This document shows, piece after piece, positions 35,901 through 47,765 of a DNA stretch of 64,000 nt. A model generated the notes under the pieces. The model was not told the origin of the DNA and searched no databases. It saw only the letters and a list, made by a program, of their open reading frames with translations. Origin of the DNA: Calendula officinalis (taxonomy: Eukaryota; Streptophyta; Magnoliopsida; Asterales; Asteraceae); contig OY970820.1 in NCBI GenBank assembly GCA_963853835.1, positions 19,833,873-19,897,872 on the forward strand, read 5' to 3'. The position numbers were made by a program, and so were the translations under genes. Positions within the stretch are counted from its first letter, which is position 1; every line of letters starts with the position of its first letter.

Positions 35901-37039
35901 GGTACTCGAGATCTTGGTCTTTGGTATCCTAAAGAAACTTCTTTTGACTTGACTGCATTCTTTGATGCTGACCATGCTGGATGTATGCTGGATCGCAAGA
36001 GTACATCTGGAAGTGTCCAATTTCTGGGAGATAAATTGGTGAGCTGGTCTTCACGGAAGCAAAATTGTGTATCTCTTTCAACTGCAGAAGCAAAATATGT
36101 TGCTGCTGCAAGCTGCTTATCCCAGGTAATTTGGATGCAATCACAATTAAAAGATTATGGCTTTTTATACAGCCGTATTCCTAGGGGTGTTCACTATTCG
36201 GATAAAACCGGATTATCCAAATGGACAATATGGATTGGATAGTTTGGATTGGTTTTTTGGATCGGTTTGGACATGACCCAAATTAATAGTTTGGTTTTCG
36301 GATTGGATTTGGTTTTCATTTTAAAATCCGGATTATCCTAAAAATCCAAATAGGGTACTCCTTTTCCTTACATTTCTTAGAGTGAACTGATGTATATGCT
36401 AATACTTGTTCATTTATATTGTATTAGTTGACAATTGACCGATCTGTTTGGAACTTTTGAGGAAGTTGATGTCAAGACTTTTGCATATATTATTATAAAT
36501 GTCACAAACTATGAATTAGACTTTTTTTTATGTATAAAGTAGTTTATCGATTTAAAATTGTACATATTAAACTTAATATTAGTTATATTATATACTTATG
36601 TTGTCTTGTGAAGTATATTAAGAAAAAAGCGGTTTTGTTCGGATAAATCCAAACCAACCAAATTGTAATTTGGTTCGAATCGGTTTAGATTTAAGTTAGT
36701 TTGGACGGTTCGGTTTGAACATTTAAAATCCAATATTCATTTGGATTCACCTATTTGGTTTGGATATATCCAAATTATCCAAACGAACACCCCTACGTAT
36801 TCCTTTATATTTTGATTCACGGAGTGCAATTGCAATTTCATGCAATCCTGTTAAACATTCCAAAACTAAACATATTGCTTCGATATCATTTTATAAAAGA
36901 CCATGTTGAACAAGGTAATGTGGAATTGTAGTTCGTTTCAACCGACTATCAATTAGCTGATTTGTTTACCAAGGGTTTAGACGAAAAACGTTTTAACTTT
37001 CTTGTGTCTAAACTTGGTATGCTAAATCTCAAGGCTTAA
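32930..37039 (+). pseudogene. Protease-integrase-RT-RNase H of Copia element 4
   Basis: Starts at WYLDSGCSRHMTRNK-type protease text near 32935. The integrase finger (WLWHRRLSHLNFKSINKL, CSSCEMGKM) is followed after a frameshift near 33500 by LHMDLCGPMS, RTDNGTEFKN and a shortened E-helix (33431-34135). RT runs from 34210 (a Pro/Ser-rich linker with three NQSSP-type repeats) through KWIFKNKKDENG, a stop near 35095, MDVKTAFLNG, then after another stop QIYVDDIIFGSTN (about 35470). RNase H (DADHAGCMLDRKSTSG, STAEAKYVAAA) is cut at 36181 by the hAT MITE and resumes at 36796 with the DSRSAI and KHSKTKHI text to 37039. Confidence 0.87.
36182..36795. mobile_element. hAT MITE nested in the RNase H region of element 4
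   Basis: 614 bp with ends TAGGGGTGTTC / GAACACCCCTA and perfect 8-bp duplications CGTATTCC (36174-36181, 36796-36803). The interior is rich in GGATTTGG/CCAAATCC words in both orientations and non-coding. It is the third level of nesting (element 3 > element 4 > MITE). Confidence 0.93.
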
Positions 37040-40000
37040 ACCGTTTTATTTGTTACATTAACAATGGCTTTCAAGTACATCAGCTTGAGACGCGCTCAAA
37101 ATCAGTTATCACATAAATGTAAAAACTCTTTCCCACCCCTCTAAAACTGTACATTTTTCACTACCTTTATTTTGTCGAGGGGGAGAAATGTTAATTCTAT
37201 GGGGAGAATTAGTATTTCAAGGGGGAGAAATTTTCTTATATCAAAACTTTTATACCCGATTGAATTTTTTTTAAACGATAATTTTTTTTCTTTTCAAAAG
37301 ACATTACCTTCTCATGGTTTGCCACAACCGACCTTACCTTCCAAGGGAAATATTTTGTAGCCGATTGGTAAATGTGAGGGTATAAGTCTAGGGTATAGAT
37401 TTAGGTGAGTGCAAGGTGATGTGAAAACATGATAACATCAAGAAAACACACCTTTGAGTGCATCAAAACTGTCAATAAACCAGGCAACCTCACTAAAATG
37501 TGTTCATTCATGTGTTGAATGTTTCACCAGACTTAACTGGCCCAGTCAAGCATTTGCACTCCACCACCAACCACTCAGATTCCTCTCAATAGGAATTTGT
37601 TTCAATTCATCAGGGGACGTAGCACATTATCTATCGACTGCTCATTCGGAGTATGTTGGTATTTAAATCATTAACCTCCTGCCCCGGGTTACGTTTTTTT
37701 TTCAATGCACAATGTGTCTATATCTCACCGTCAAATATTTCCAATTTAGGACACATACACTATTGAAAATGAATCTCCGTGAATTCATCGGAACACTCAT
37801 AGTGGCATCACAATCTGGCGCTTCACGAGGATTGAGTGGAAATCCTGCTAGAGCTAAAATTGCGCCAACTCTAACTGCAGGTCACACATTTGAATCAACG
37901 GTTGTGCAAACGACTACCGATTCATACGGTGTATTAACGGGAACTCTATGTGAGTCCGGTATTACCTTAATTGTTCAAGTTGTTGTGCCTAAATTTTTCT
38001 ATCTTAAAGGCAACAACTTATGCCAGAAACACATACATTTCCGATGAAAAAATCCATGTAATTCATTCTTTCAACGTAACATCATAAATGCTGATACATT
38101 GCACATGAGCGTTATAGTTCACTCTTAAATAACTCCTATGATATGCTATAACCGGCATGATCTTCCCTAGGAGCCACCTACAATATAGGACAAACTGTGA
38201 GGGTCCATTGGTATAGGTGAGCAGAATCAAGTATCACGGGATCTTGATTGGGGTACGTTGAGATAAAATTTGAGAGGGGAATGTAGTATGGGGTGCAATT
38301 CAGCTAAACACATGGTAAAATGAAATGAGGGAGTAGTTGAAAATTGAAAAAGTAAGCTTGAGTGAGGAGGGTGTGACAGGGTTAAAGAAAACAAAAAACC
38401 CTTACCAAACCGATTAAAAGCCGGGTTGCCACGTCTATATCAGATTGCATGTGTTGCTCTCTGATATTGAAAAAGACATCATGGACCCAGTGATGCAATG
38501 CACAACCTCCCCAGCCACTCAAGTATTTCTTAACAAGTACTTGTTTCATTTTCACGGAGATTAGCTCATATGCTATCGACATCTCACTTGGAGATCGTTG
38601 ATATTGAACAAGAGGACAAGTCTCTCCAGTCCTCGCCTTCGTTTGTCCACTAATTGAGTCTAGAACCGATATATACACTTTTAGGACACAGGCAAAATAC
38701 CAAGCTTATCTTTGTGATAAAGTCGGAACATTCATAGTGATATCACATATGTTGATATTTCACAATGATTGAATGGAAATCCTACCAGTGCTAACATCAA
38801 AGCCAACACTGAACGTAGGTCACATAGTTTTTGTAACTGTTGTGTTAACGGGAAATCTATGTGATCCTGGTTTACCCTGTTCGATTCCGTGTAAATATCT
38901 GATGACTGTACTCCAACGTTATCAACAACAGTCGGGATATCGGTTGCTAAACACATGACTGTTCTTTTATGTCATCAACAATGGTCATTGAGATTAAACG
39001 TTAAAAGATTTGATCGTACTTCTTTATACTCAACAACGATCTAGTTTATCTGATAAAACGTGTTATATATTGATTCATTCAAAATATGAATATATCATTA
39101 TTCAACACATTTTTATCATTGAGCTTCGAAGATTCTTCCTAATTCCTCCCAGCAGAGCCTCATATTTTACATGATGATTCAGATAAATCTTGTTCATCAT
39201 GAGGGGGAGAAAATATTACAGAAGTTCTTATTATAAAGATAAATGCTTACATTTACGAGATAGAATATATTAGCTCAGTTTACTCCACATTAAAAAGACA
39301 TATGCACCGGTTAACGGGGAGTAAACAGGAAACCGAAGATTCGTTAGGAAATAATTGTTTGTTTGAGGGGGAGCGTAAAACTTCATCAACATTCTACCCT
39401 AACAACAATTATCAATGATCACAAATCGACAAAGCCACAACTTCAAGAAAAGACTTCCGCTACAAACAACTCTATCTATGGGTCTACATTTCGTCGTCGA
39501 TTTACATATCGAAGTTTGTGAAGAAAAAGAAATCGATTCATCTATATAAATTTCTCACAAATTCTCAACTTTCATACTTCAAATACTAAACTTTACAAAT
39601 CATACTATCCAAACCACAAATTCATATCCATTTTAGTTCGAAATCTAGTCGTTTAAATCATTCTTTCCAAATTCCATAACAACCATATCCATACAAAAGC
39701 TTAATTTTTCAAATCTTTTGTTACATACAAAATATAAATTTTCCACATCAAATCAAATCCTAAAATGTACATATCATTCTTTCCTACATACAAAACTTCC
39801 ACACATCATATCCAAAACTTTTAACTTTCAAATCATTCTTACCAAAACAAACACACACATCCAAAACGTTAACTTTCAAATCATTCAAAATCATCATTAT
39901 CCTATCCTCACGAAAACCTCTACCACAAAATCCAAAACGAAATCCCCAATATCTGAAAATCCCAGACAAATCCTTACCTAACTGATATTCCATTTCCAGA

Positions 40001-40247
40001 ACTTTCAAATCTTTAGTAAATCGGTTTTTAGGTCTTCCTTACTCAAATAGATTCAACGAAAAAATATATTTCTTTGAGTATCTGAAACTTCCAAATTTCT
40101 ACAATGGTATGTTCTTGGAATTTAGAAAATATTTTCTTGCCAAAGACAAAGATCTTAATAGCTTCACAGGCTGCTCATATGTAAATATTGGTCAGTAATT
40201 CAACAGTTTGAAGTACATCAGATGCTAAAGCTCAAAAAGTGGGAGAT
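37040..40247 (+). other. Long 3' region of Copia element 4
   Basis: 3.2 kb between the RNase H end and the 3' LTR. It holds at least four GGGGGAG polypurine motifs (near 37182, 37221, 39203, 39373), a diverged duplication with a 935-bp offset, and a nearly G-free stretch (about 39540-40020) that begins with a TATATAAATTTC-like box. No protein family is recognised in the open stretches at 37454-37666 and 37712-38047. Confidence 0.6.
37490..38890. repeat. Diverged direct duplication, offset 935 bp
   Basis: TAGGACACA at 37747 and 38682 and TCGGAACA.TCATAGTG at 37788 and 38723 are in register. Similarity extends upstream (CTATCGAC then CTC then TTGGAG/TCGGAG) and downstream (GGTCACA, TTAACGGGAA.TCTATGTGA.TCC). 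Identity by eye is about 60-70%. Confidence 0.7.
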
Positions 40248-40492
40248 TGTTAAGTCTAGTTTTGAGCTTAGTCATGTAATTAGGCTTAACTGTGTTTACA
40301 TGTTAGAGTATATAAGGCTTTATGTTGACTTTGAATGTAAGCTTTCCATCATTTGAATGAATTAATCTTTGAAAGCATTCCCTCCATCTTCATCTTTCTC
40401 TCAAGAACACACACACAATACACACACTTGATCTTCAATTTCTTAGCAAATCACCATGGATTAGCTTCATTTCAATTGCATTTTACCTCTCA
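40248..40492 (+). repeat. 3' LTR of Copia element 4
   Basis: 245 bp, pairs with 28343-28601; lacks the 14-bp internal duplication of the 5' copy. Confidence 0.92.
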
Positions 40493-40497
40493 CAAAT

Positions 40498-43173
40498 CAT
40501 TAAACTAAGAGCACATTTGCCTGATCATACTATAAAAAGAGTAAGACTGGATAATGTTGGTGAATTTACGTCTCAAGCATTTAATGATTATTGTATGTCT
40601 GTAGGAATTGGTGTTGAACACCCAGTTGCTCATGTACACGCACAAAATGGTTTAGCTGAATCTTTGATTAAACGTCTTCAGTTAATTGCTAGACCATTAA
40701 TAATGAGAACAAAACTTCCCGTGTCTATTTGGGGTCATGCTATTTTACATGCTGCATCATTAATTCGTATAAGAGCAAGTGCATATCATAAATATTCTCC
40801 TTTACAACTTGCTTTTGGCTAAGAGCCAAACATCTCCCACCTTAGAGTTTTTGGTTGTGCTGTATATGTTCCTATTGCTCCACCACAGCGTAAGAAAATG
40901 GGACCTCAAAGAAGGTTGGGAATATATGTTGGGTATGAAACAAGTTCAATCATAAGATATCTTGAACCTTTAACAGGTGATGTTTTTACAGCACGTTTTG
41001 CAGATTGCCACTTCGATGAGGCAAACTTTCCAACATTGGGAGAAGAAACGAAAAACAAAGAAAAAGATGTATCATGGTGTGAGCCATCACTATTATATCT
41101 TGATCCTCGAACTAACCAATGTGAAAAGGAAGTTCAAAGAATAATGCACTTGCAGGAAATTGCAAATAAATTGCCTGATGCATTTACTGATACCAAAAGA
41201 GTGACAAAATCACATATATCGGCTGTTAATGCTCCAGCCCGGATTGAAATACCAAATGAAAAATCTGGTGATAAAGTCACCCAAGAGTCTAAAGCACGCT
41301 TAAAGCATGGAAGACCAATTGGTTCCAAGGATAAGAATCCTAGAAAAAGAAATAATGTAGAAAATGCAAATGATCATAAGGAAAGTGTTTCTGAAGAAAC
41401 ACAAAATATTGAAACTCCTCCACAAGAGGAAATGACTGATGTTAACAATGAGATTTCCATAAATTATAGCCAAACAAATATACTATGGAATCGGGATTAA
41501 ATAGGATATATTGATGAAATATTTTCCTATGTCGTTGCATGCGAAATTATGAATGATGATCCTGAACCAAAGTCTGTCATTGAATGTCAAAATAGACATG
41601 ACTGGGATAAATGGAAAGAAGCCATGCAAGCTGAATTAAATTCGTTGAGTAAACGTAATGTTTTTGGACGCATTGCCCTCACACTAGAAAATGTGAAACC
41701 TGTGGGTTATAAATGGGTTTTCATACGAAAACGAAATGAGAAAGATAAAATTATAAGATACAAAGCTAGACTTGTAGCTCAAGGTTTTTCTCAAAGACCA
41801 GGAATTGATTATGATGAAACATATTCCCCGGTTATGGATGCAATAACGTTTAGATATCTAATCAGCCTGGTAGTTTCCAAAAATTTAGAAATGCGTCTAA
41901 TGGATGTTGTCACAGCTTATTTGTATGGATCACTTGATAGTGATATTTACATGAAAGTTCCAGAAGGATTTAAAATGCCAAAAGCGCTAAGTGAAAAACC
42001 CAAGGAAATGTGTTCAATTAAGTTACAACGATCTTTGTATGGGTTAAAGCAATCTGGACGCATGTGGTATAAACGTTTAAGTGATTACCTAATAAGTAAA
42101 GGTTATACCAATAATATTATTTGTCCATCTGTTTTTATAAAGAAAACAACATCCGGATTTGTAATCATAGCCGTCTATGTTGATGACTTGAACCTTATCG
42201 GGACACATAAGGAAATTCATGAAACAACTGTACTTTTAAAGAAAGAATTTGAAATGAAAGACCTTGGAAAAACCAAATATTGTCTTGGTTTACAAATTGA
42301 GCATATGAATAATGGAATACTTGTCCATCAATCAAATTATACGGAAAAGATTTTGAAACGTTTCAATATGGACAAGGCCAATCCATTAAGCACTTCAATG
42401 GTCGTTCGATCACTTAACATTGATAACGATCCCTTTAGACCCCGTGAAGAAAATGAAGAGATTATTGGTCAAGAAGTACCATATCTCAGTGCTATTGGAG
42501 CTTTAATGTATCTTACTAATTGTACTTGACCCGACATTTCTTTTGCTGTTAATTTGCTAGCAAGATTTGTTTCAGCTCCTACAAAAAGGCATTGGAATGG
42601 TATCAAACATATTTTCGATACCTTCGAGGAACTGTTGATTTAGGTCTATTTTATTCTAATGATTCAAAACAAGAGTTAGTCGGTTATACAGATGCAAGTT
42701 ATCTATCTGATCCTCATAAAGCTAGGTCTCAAACGGGATATGTTTTCATGAGTGGAGGCACTGCTATTTCATGGTGCTCCCAAAAGCAAACACTTGTCGC
42801 AACATCATCAAATCATGTTGAAGTCATCGCGCTACATGAAGCCAGCAGAGAGTGTGTGTGGCTAAGATCGATGACAAAACTCATTTTGACTTCGTGTGGA
42901 CTAGAGGGGGAGAAAAATTCAACTGTGATTCATGAAGACAATGCAGCTTGCGTTACACAGATGAAAGAAGGGTATATAAAGACTGACAGAACAAAGCATA
43001 AACCCCCAAGATTTTTCTCATACATTCAAGACTTGATAAAGGATAATCAGATCGAAATGAAGTACGTTCAATCTAGTAATAATTCTGCAGATCTTTTCAC
43101 AAAGTCACTCCCTACTGCAATGTTCAGAAAACATGTTCACAATATTGGAATGCGGCATGTTCATCAGACGTGA
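40498..43173 (+). pseudogene. Integrase C-half, RT and RNase H of Copia element 3
   Basis: Picks up exactly where 28342 left off: LRAHLPDHTIKRVRLDNVGE, NGLAESLIKRLQLIARPLI and a stop at 40820. The integrase tail GPQRRLGIYVGYETSSIIRY and the DFTARFADCHF-like block end in a basic linker with a stop near 41500. RT spans 41549-42529 (KYKWVFIRKR-like start, MDVVTAYLYGSLDSDIYMKV, AVYVDDLNLIGT). A TGA near 42529 separates RNase H (DASYLSDPHKARSQTGYVF, SSNHVEVIALHEAS, HEDNAACVTQMKEGYIKTDR), which ends at 43171-43173. RT and RNase H are nearly intact. Confidence 0.9.
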
Positions 43174-43326
43174 TAGATGTCTAAATGAGGGGGAGTCAAC
43201 TATACACTGCACTCTTTTTCCCTTTGATAAAGTTTTTTCCCATTGGGTTTTCTTTAACAAAGATTTTTAATGAGGCAGCACTTCAAAGTTGAACTCTGTT
43301 TTGAAAAATTGTCATCCAAGGGGGAG

Positions 43327-43659
43327 TCTAATAAAATCTATTTAAGTATATATATGGATGGACACATTTTCAATCCTAGCATGAACACATCCAATCCTAG
43401 GGTAAATCATTTTCAATATTTCCAAATCTATCATAAATGTTCTTGTCTACTAATTAATGTAGCATGGTAAATCAATAGTAAATTTTGTAGTATAAATACC
43501 CCATCATGTAAAGAAGCAAAATGCACCTCATAATACACTTGCATAAGTGATTATAATTCTCTCCATCTTACTTGTTTCTTACTTTATAATCTTCACGTTC
43601 TTTGATCAATTGCTAATAGGGCCTTAATAAAAGTTAATTTATTTTATTAATTTATAACA
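43327..43659 (+). repeat. 3' LTR of Copia element 3
   Basis: 333 bp, pairs with 25027-25345; begins TCTAATAAAATC (terminal G lost) and has about 14 extra bases (TTTTATTAATTTA) near its end. Confidence 0.9.
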
Positions 43660-43664
43660 TGTTT

Positions 43665-44737
43665 CATTTTTCTTTATCATTATTTTCATCTTTGATTTTG
43701 ATATGTGTTTATATTATGAACTCACAAAGCTAAGTATGAGATTGAATGGTGACTTAAAATATAGATGTAGGGAAAGATCTAGTGTGGTGTACGGAGTTAC
43801 CCGCGCAACCTTCGAAATTTGTTCGAATAATGTTAAAATAGTACGTGTTAAAAACTTTTAATTATTTTTTTGTTAATGCTCTATGTAGGTGACACAACTG
43901 AGAGAAAAATTGAGAAACGGCCCTTCAATTTGTATCCTGGGTCTGCCACTGTATAGATATCTCTTTCTTATTTGAGATAGCTTTCGAGAATGAGTTTTAT
44001 AACTAGCTTATTGCTTAATGCGGTCTAGTATTAGATGACTTCGTATCAGCTTGAATCTCATTTTTAAGCATATCTTTTAAGTAAGTTTAAGTAGACAGGC
44101 CATAATAGCTATAAATCTATAATAATCATGTTTGATTATTACATTTTTAGATTATCCGCCTAACTTATCATGAATATCATAAAATAATCAGTAGTTTTTT
44201 ATGTTCTTTCTTCTGAATGGTTTTTTTTAAAACCAGTGTCTAATAATTATTGATTTTGTTTAAAACTTAAAAAGGTAAACCTAACATATATGAATCCAAT
44301 TTTATGGAAAGAACTAAAGAAAAAGGTGCAAGTACTAGTTTAAACTTTAAAACATCTTAATTAGTAGTATATATTTGTTTATAAACGTGAAAAGATTCCT
44401 TCAAATGGGAGACCTTCCCAAGAAGACGACCCAGGAAACAGGGATTATTTAGACCAATTATTCAACAAAACCTTCCTTAAATCCTAGACCATAAACAGCC
44501 TACAATTTATTATCTTGTACACTAATCAGTAGAGTTTATCTGATAATACGAGACATTCAAAATATTGTATCAATTTTGTTTTTATCTTTAGTTATCATAT
44601 AGACTCATATCTTTTAATTTTACTTCGTGTTGGAGTGTGTTATTATATTAACCAAAAAACTTTATAGTAAAAATGAGATTATACATATTGTTATTATAAA
44701 ATACTAGGTCTCGTTGAAACCAATTTTATATAGGAAA

Positions 44738-44739
<2 letters not shown>
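43665..44739. other. Gene-free AT-rich DNA
   Basis: No gene or complete transposon recognised. Confidence 0.5.
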
Positions 44740-44822
<83 letters not shown>

Positions 44823-44832
44823 ATTATTATAA
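44740..44832. repeat. (AAT)n(ATT)n palindromic microsatellite
   Basis: About 47 bases of (TAA)n run directly into about 45 bases of (TTA)n, so the tract can fold into a near-perfect hairpin. The right end is the left flank of both the Helitron and the older Pack-MULE. Confidence 0.93.
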
Positions 44833-44842
44833 CTAGCCTATA

Positions 44843-44862
44843 ACCCGTGATAAATCACGGGT
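44843..44862 (-). other. Helitron 3' hairpin
   Basis: Perfect 9-bp inverted repeat with a 2-base loop, 6 bases before the terminal CTAG; acts as the rolling-circle terminator in this class. Confidence 0.88.
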
Positions 44863-45503
44863 GGCTTATAAAATCTTCCGATTCTAAACGGGTCAGGTCA
44901 GATTAAAATGGTATAATTTTTATTTAAAGTTTCCAACTTTTTGCAACTAATTAGTGTCCTAAATATAAGTTTCAAACGAATTGAAAAGAAAACATAGTCA
45001 TATCTATTGGCTTTCTCAGCAAATAATTAGGAAGTCTCCATGATTACCTCGTAAAAATATGTGGCAAGTGCCCTAGTCTCTCAAGCTCAAAAATAGTACA
45101 CATCCAACACAATTTATAAATTCAGACAAAAATTAATTAGAAAACATCTCTTTGTAGACAACATCTTTGGCCCCTTCACGTATGAAATCTATTTTGGGTC
45201 ATGCTCCAACCCATTCAATTGCCAAAAGTATTAGAAAAATAAGCATACTACCTTGTATGATTCTATCCTAAACACCATTGACTTTGAGTGTCTCTGTTTT
45301 TTTACACCTCTAGGTGTTTGAGATATTTTGGCTCACCTAATCTGATTACCGGATCTTTAGAGATATTTTTCATATGGAAGACTAATGAGACCATTTTGAT
45401 TCTCATAGAATCTGCACATACCCAAATGATGTAACATCATATGATCATGTAATGCAACAAAGTTCTCATCCACAAAATAACATTAAGATCATAATATTTA
45501 ATA

Positions 45504-45696
45504 CTCCCTCCGTCCCACAAAAAATTCCCATTTCACCTAAAAATTTTGTCCCACAAAAAACTTCCCGTATGAGAATTGGAGGGACCCACTTAATAAATTA
45601 ATATTATCTCATTTTATTACCAAACACCCCACCACCAACTATCTCCTAAAAACATGTGCCCAAGTCAAATGAGAAGTTTTTTGTGGGACGGGGGAG
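45504..45696. mobile_element. Stowaway MITE inside the Helitron
   Basis: 193 bp, termini CTCCCTCCGTCCCACAAAAA / GTGGGACGGGGGAG, flanked by TA (45502-45503, 45697-45698). The classic Stowaway (Tc1/mariner) signature. Confidence 0.95.
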
Positions 45697-47765
45697 TATA
45701 TATTTTAAAATATGTAAAAAGGGCATATAAAATAAAAAAATATTCAAAATTTCCCATCAGATGAATTTAGAATCATACAGGTTAAGGACTGACTCAACCA
45801 AAAGATTATCCGCAAATTCAGGGTAACCCGATATGATGCTTAATTTGAAAATGAAATTTATGATAAAATTACAAAAGTTTAATAGGGGAATTTTAAATTA
45901 CCGAACATAAATCATGGCAAAATGAATCATTGTGTTCTGACCAACTCAGAACCATCTTTGACCTGAATTCTCAAAAGGTCAACTCTACCCGATATAATCA
46001 ATTTACAATGCTGCATCATTTAAAGTATTAACTTCTTGCACATCTGTTTTTTTCTTGATTTATGAACTCATTTACACTCGAGTACTTCAACAACTGCCAT
46101 TGCAAATTCCTCAACATGATTTTGACCCGTACGAAAACCAGACCCATTACTCAACCCACCCATCTTACCGTCTACTTAATAAGTTATTTTTACAAATATT
46201 AGACAGTTATTGTTGAAAAACAATAACAGTTATAATTTATCCCCAACCTTTAACATAAAAGAATCTATATGAATTGTACGCTATCTAAGACTACCCTAAT
46301 GGTTCGTAGTTCGTACCTGAGCACTGGAATAACAATAAAATTATAAATTTTAAAGGAAGTTATAATCTATATTTGTGCTTGAAAAAATTACTCACATTGA
46401 TCGATAATGTTGGCCACGTTGCTTTTTACCGAGTACCCAAGGGACATACACCCCATCATTCACCCCATCATTTTATCAGGAGTTATTACACCACCATTAT
46501 CTATCATCAAATATAAAAAAGTATTAGTGATATATTATTTTAATCACAAATTATGTATGTATTGTAAAATTAAGTGATATACCTTCAACCAACAACATCT
46601 TACAACCATATTTTTCGTTATTTAGTAAGCCTACATTAACATAAGTATCAACGGTGATCAAACAAAATTCATGAGAATATCATGTAACAGAGTTTAATAC
46701 CTCATCCAAAGGATTGTGAAGAAGCTCAGCCAAAGCTAAAAAGGAAAAAAAAATAACATAAAAATCAATCGTCAGTCATAAAACATATAATTGAATTCTC
46801 TCAATTACATAAAACTTTGATAATCAATAACAATTACTTCTTCAATCTCTAGAAAGCATAATGGAAACATGGATATTGGCTACCATTTAAGACACCCTCC
46901 TAAAAAATTTGTTATTCGTTTAAGTAAGAATCCTTTGAGCATATCCTAAAAAATGACTATCATTACCTGTAAAAAATACAAAAATTGGCTTCAACTTACA
47001 TCTGCAAAATACAAATTAAAAAAATATGCTTTATCATGAACACATAAACTACAGTATATGGAAAAGGAAAAACTATGCTATTGAGTTGAGCATTTTATCA
47101 AACACCTGATGGACAATGGATCGTTTTTGTTGAAAGTTAGAATTTAATTAAATTTACCTAACATCTGAAAACTGATAAATCCCTAAAATCAACAATCTTG
47201 GAACACATAAAATACAATATAAGGAAACACTGATTCAATTGTGTGAAGTAGACAACATACCAGACAACCAGAAGAGAAAAGCACGTGAAAGTCTGTAGAG
47301 AGTGTCTAAGGTTGAGGGTTGACATGTGAAATGAAATGGGTTTAAGGGTGATTGTGAATCTGGGGAGCGCAACATGGTTTACCATTGGGAAAGAATACAA
47401 GTTTGAAGGCGATTTAGGGTTTTTCACGATTGGGAGATGAAAGCGATGATAAACGGAAATCATTAATAAGATTGATTGTTAAAGGTGATCGGCTGATGGT
47501 GTAAAATGATGCAAGCCTTTAAAACAGTAGCAAAAAAAATATGATTGTGACGAAGGATTGAGATGACGAAGGATTGAGATTGTGAAAAGTGAAAACCCAT
47601 GTGAAGAAAGAGAACATGGTGTGAAAATCAATTTTGTTAAATTTTATTAGAACTTGTACGGTGTGCATAAAAGATTGTTATGACCTATGTGGCTTTATAT
47701 ATGCCATGTGGCTTTTGGAATTGCCATGTGGCTTTAAACCTTTTGTTTATTATATATAAAGATAA

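Larger units (their letters stand above)
28343..40492 (+). mobile_element. Ty1/Copia LTR retrotransposon 4, nested in element 3
   Basis: 12.15 kb, flanked by CAAAT target duplications (28338-28342, 40493-40497). LTRs at 28343-28601 and 40248-40492 run TGTTAAG to CTCA. The primer site CGGTATCAGAGC follows the left LTR, and the purine tract AAAAAGTGGGAGA precedes the right LTR. Gag has a zinc knuckle and a long coiled-coil/basic extension, followed by protease, integrase, RT and RNase H, then an unusually long 3.2-kb 3' region. A hAT MITE interrupts RNase H. Many stops and frameshifts: a decayed copy. Confidence 0.92.
25027..43659 (+). mobile_element. Ty1/Copia LTR retrotransposon 3, split by element 4
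   Basis: Flanked by TGTTT target duplications (25022-25026, 43660-43664). LTRs at 25027-25345 and 43327-43659. Plus strand: a TTATCAGCACG-type primer site follows the left LTR, and a GGGGGAG purine tract precedes the right LTR. Its own DNA is 25027-28342 plus 40498-43659; the rest is the nested element 4 with target duplication CAAAT. Gag, protease, integrase, RT and RNase H are all present but broken. Confidence 0.92.
44833..47762 (-). mobile_element. Non-autonomous Helitron, 2.93 kb
   Basis: On the minus strand it starts TCTTTATATATAATAAAC (47762 leftwards) and ends with the 9-bp stem ACCCGTGAT / ATCACGGGT (44843-44862), TATAGG and CTAG (44836-44833), with host A before and T after: the standard Helitron structure. 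Removing it restores a perfect 9-bp target duplication of the neighbouring Pack-MULE, which confirms both ends. Near the 5' end GCCACATGGC-type words recur. No Rep/helicase is encoded; the reading frame at 47463-47158 (-) resembles nothing I know. Confidence 0.9.

Noticed and set aside
39718..39981. 87-codon Ser/Thr/Asn/Ile-rich frame
   Set aside because: Arises from the nearly G-free stretch, where stops on this frame are rare; no domain.
47158..47463. Possible gene in the Helitron (101 codons, minus)
   Set aside because: Starts plausibly behind the Helitron 5' end, but I recognise no domain and no exon continuation; left as non-coding element DNA.
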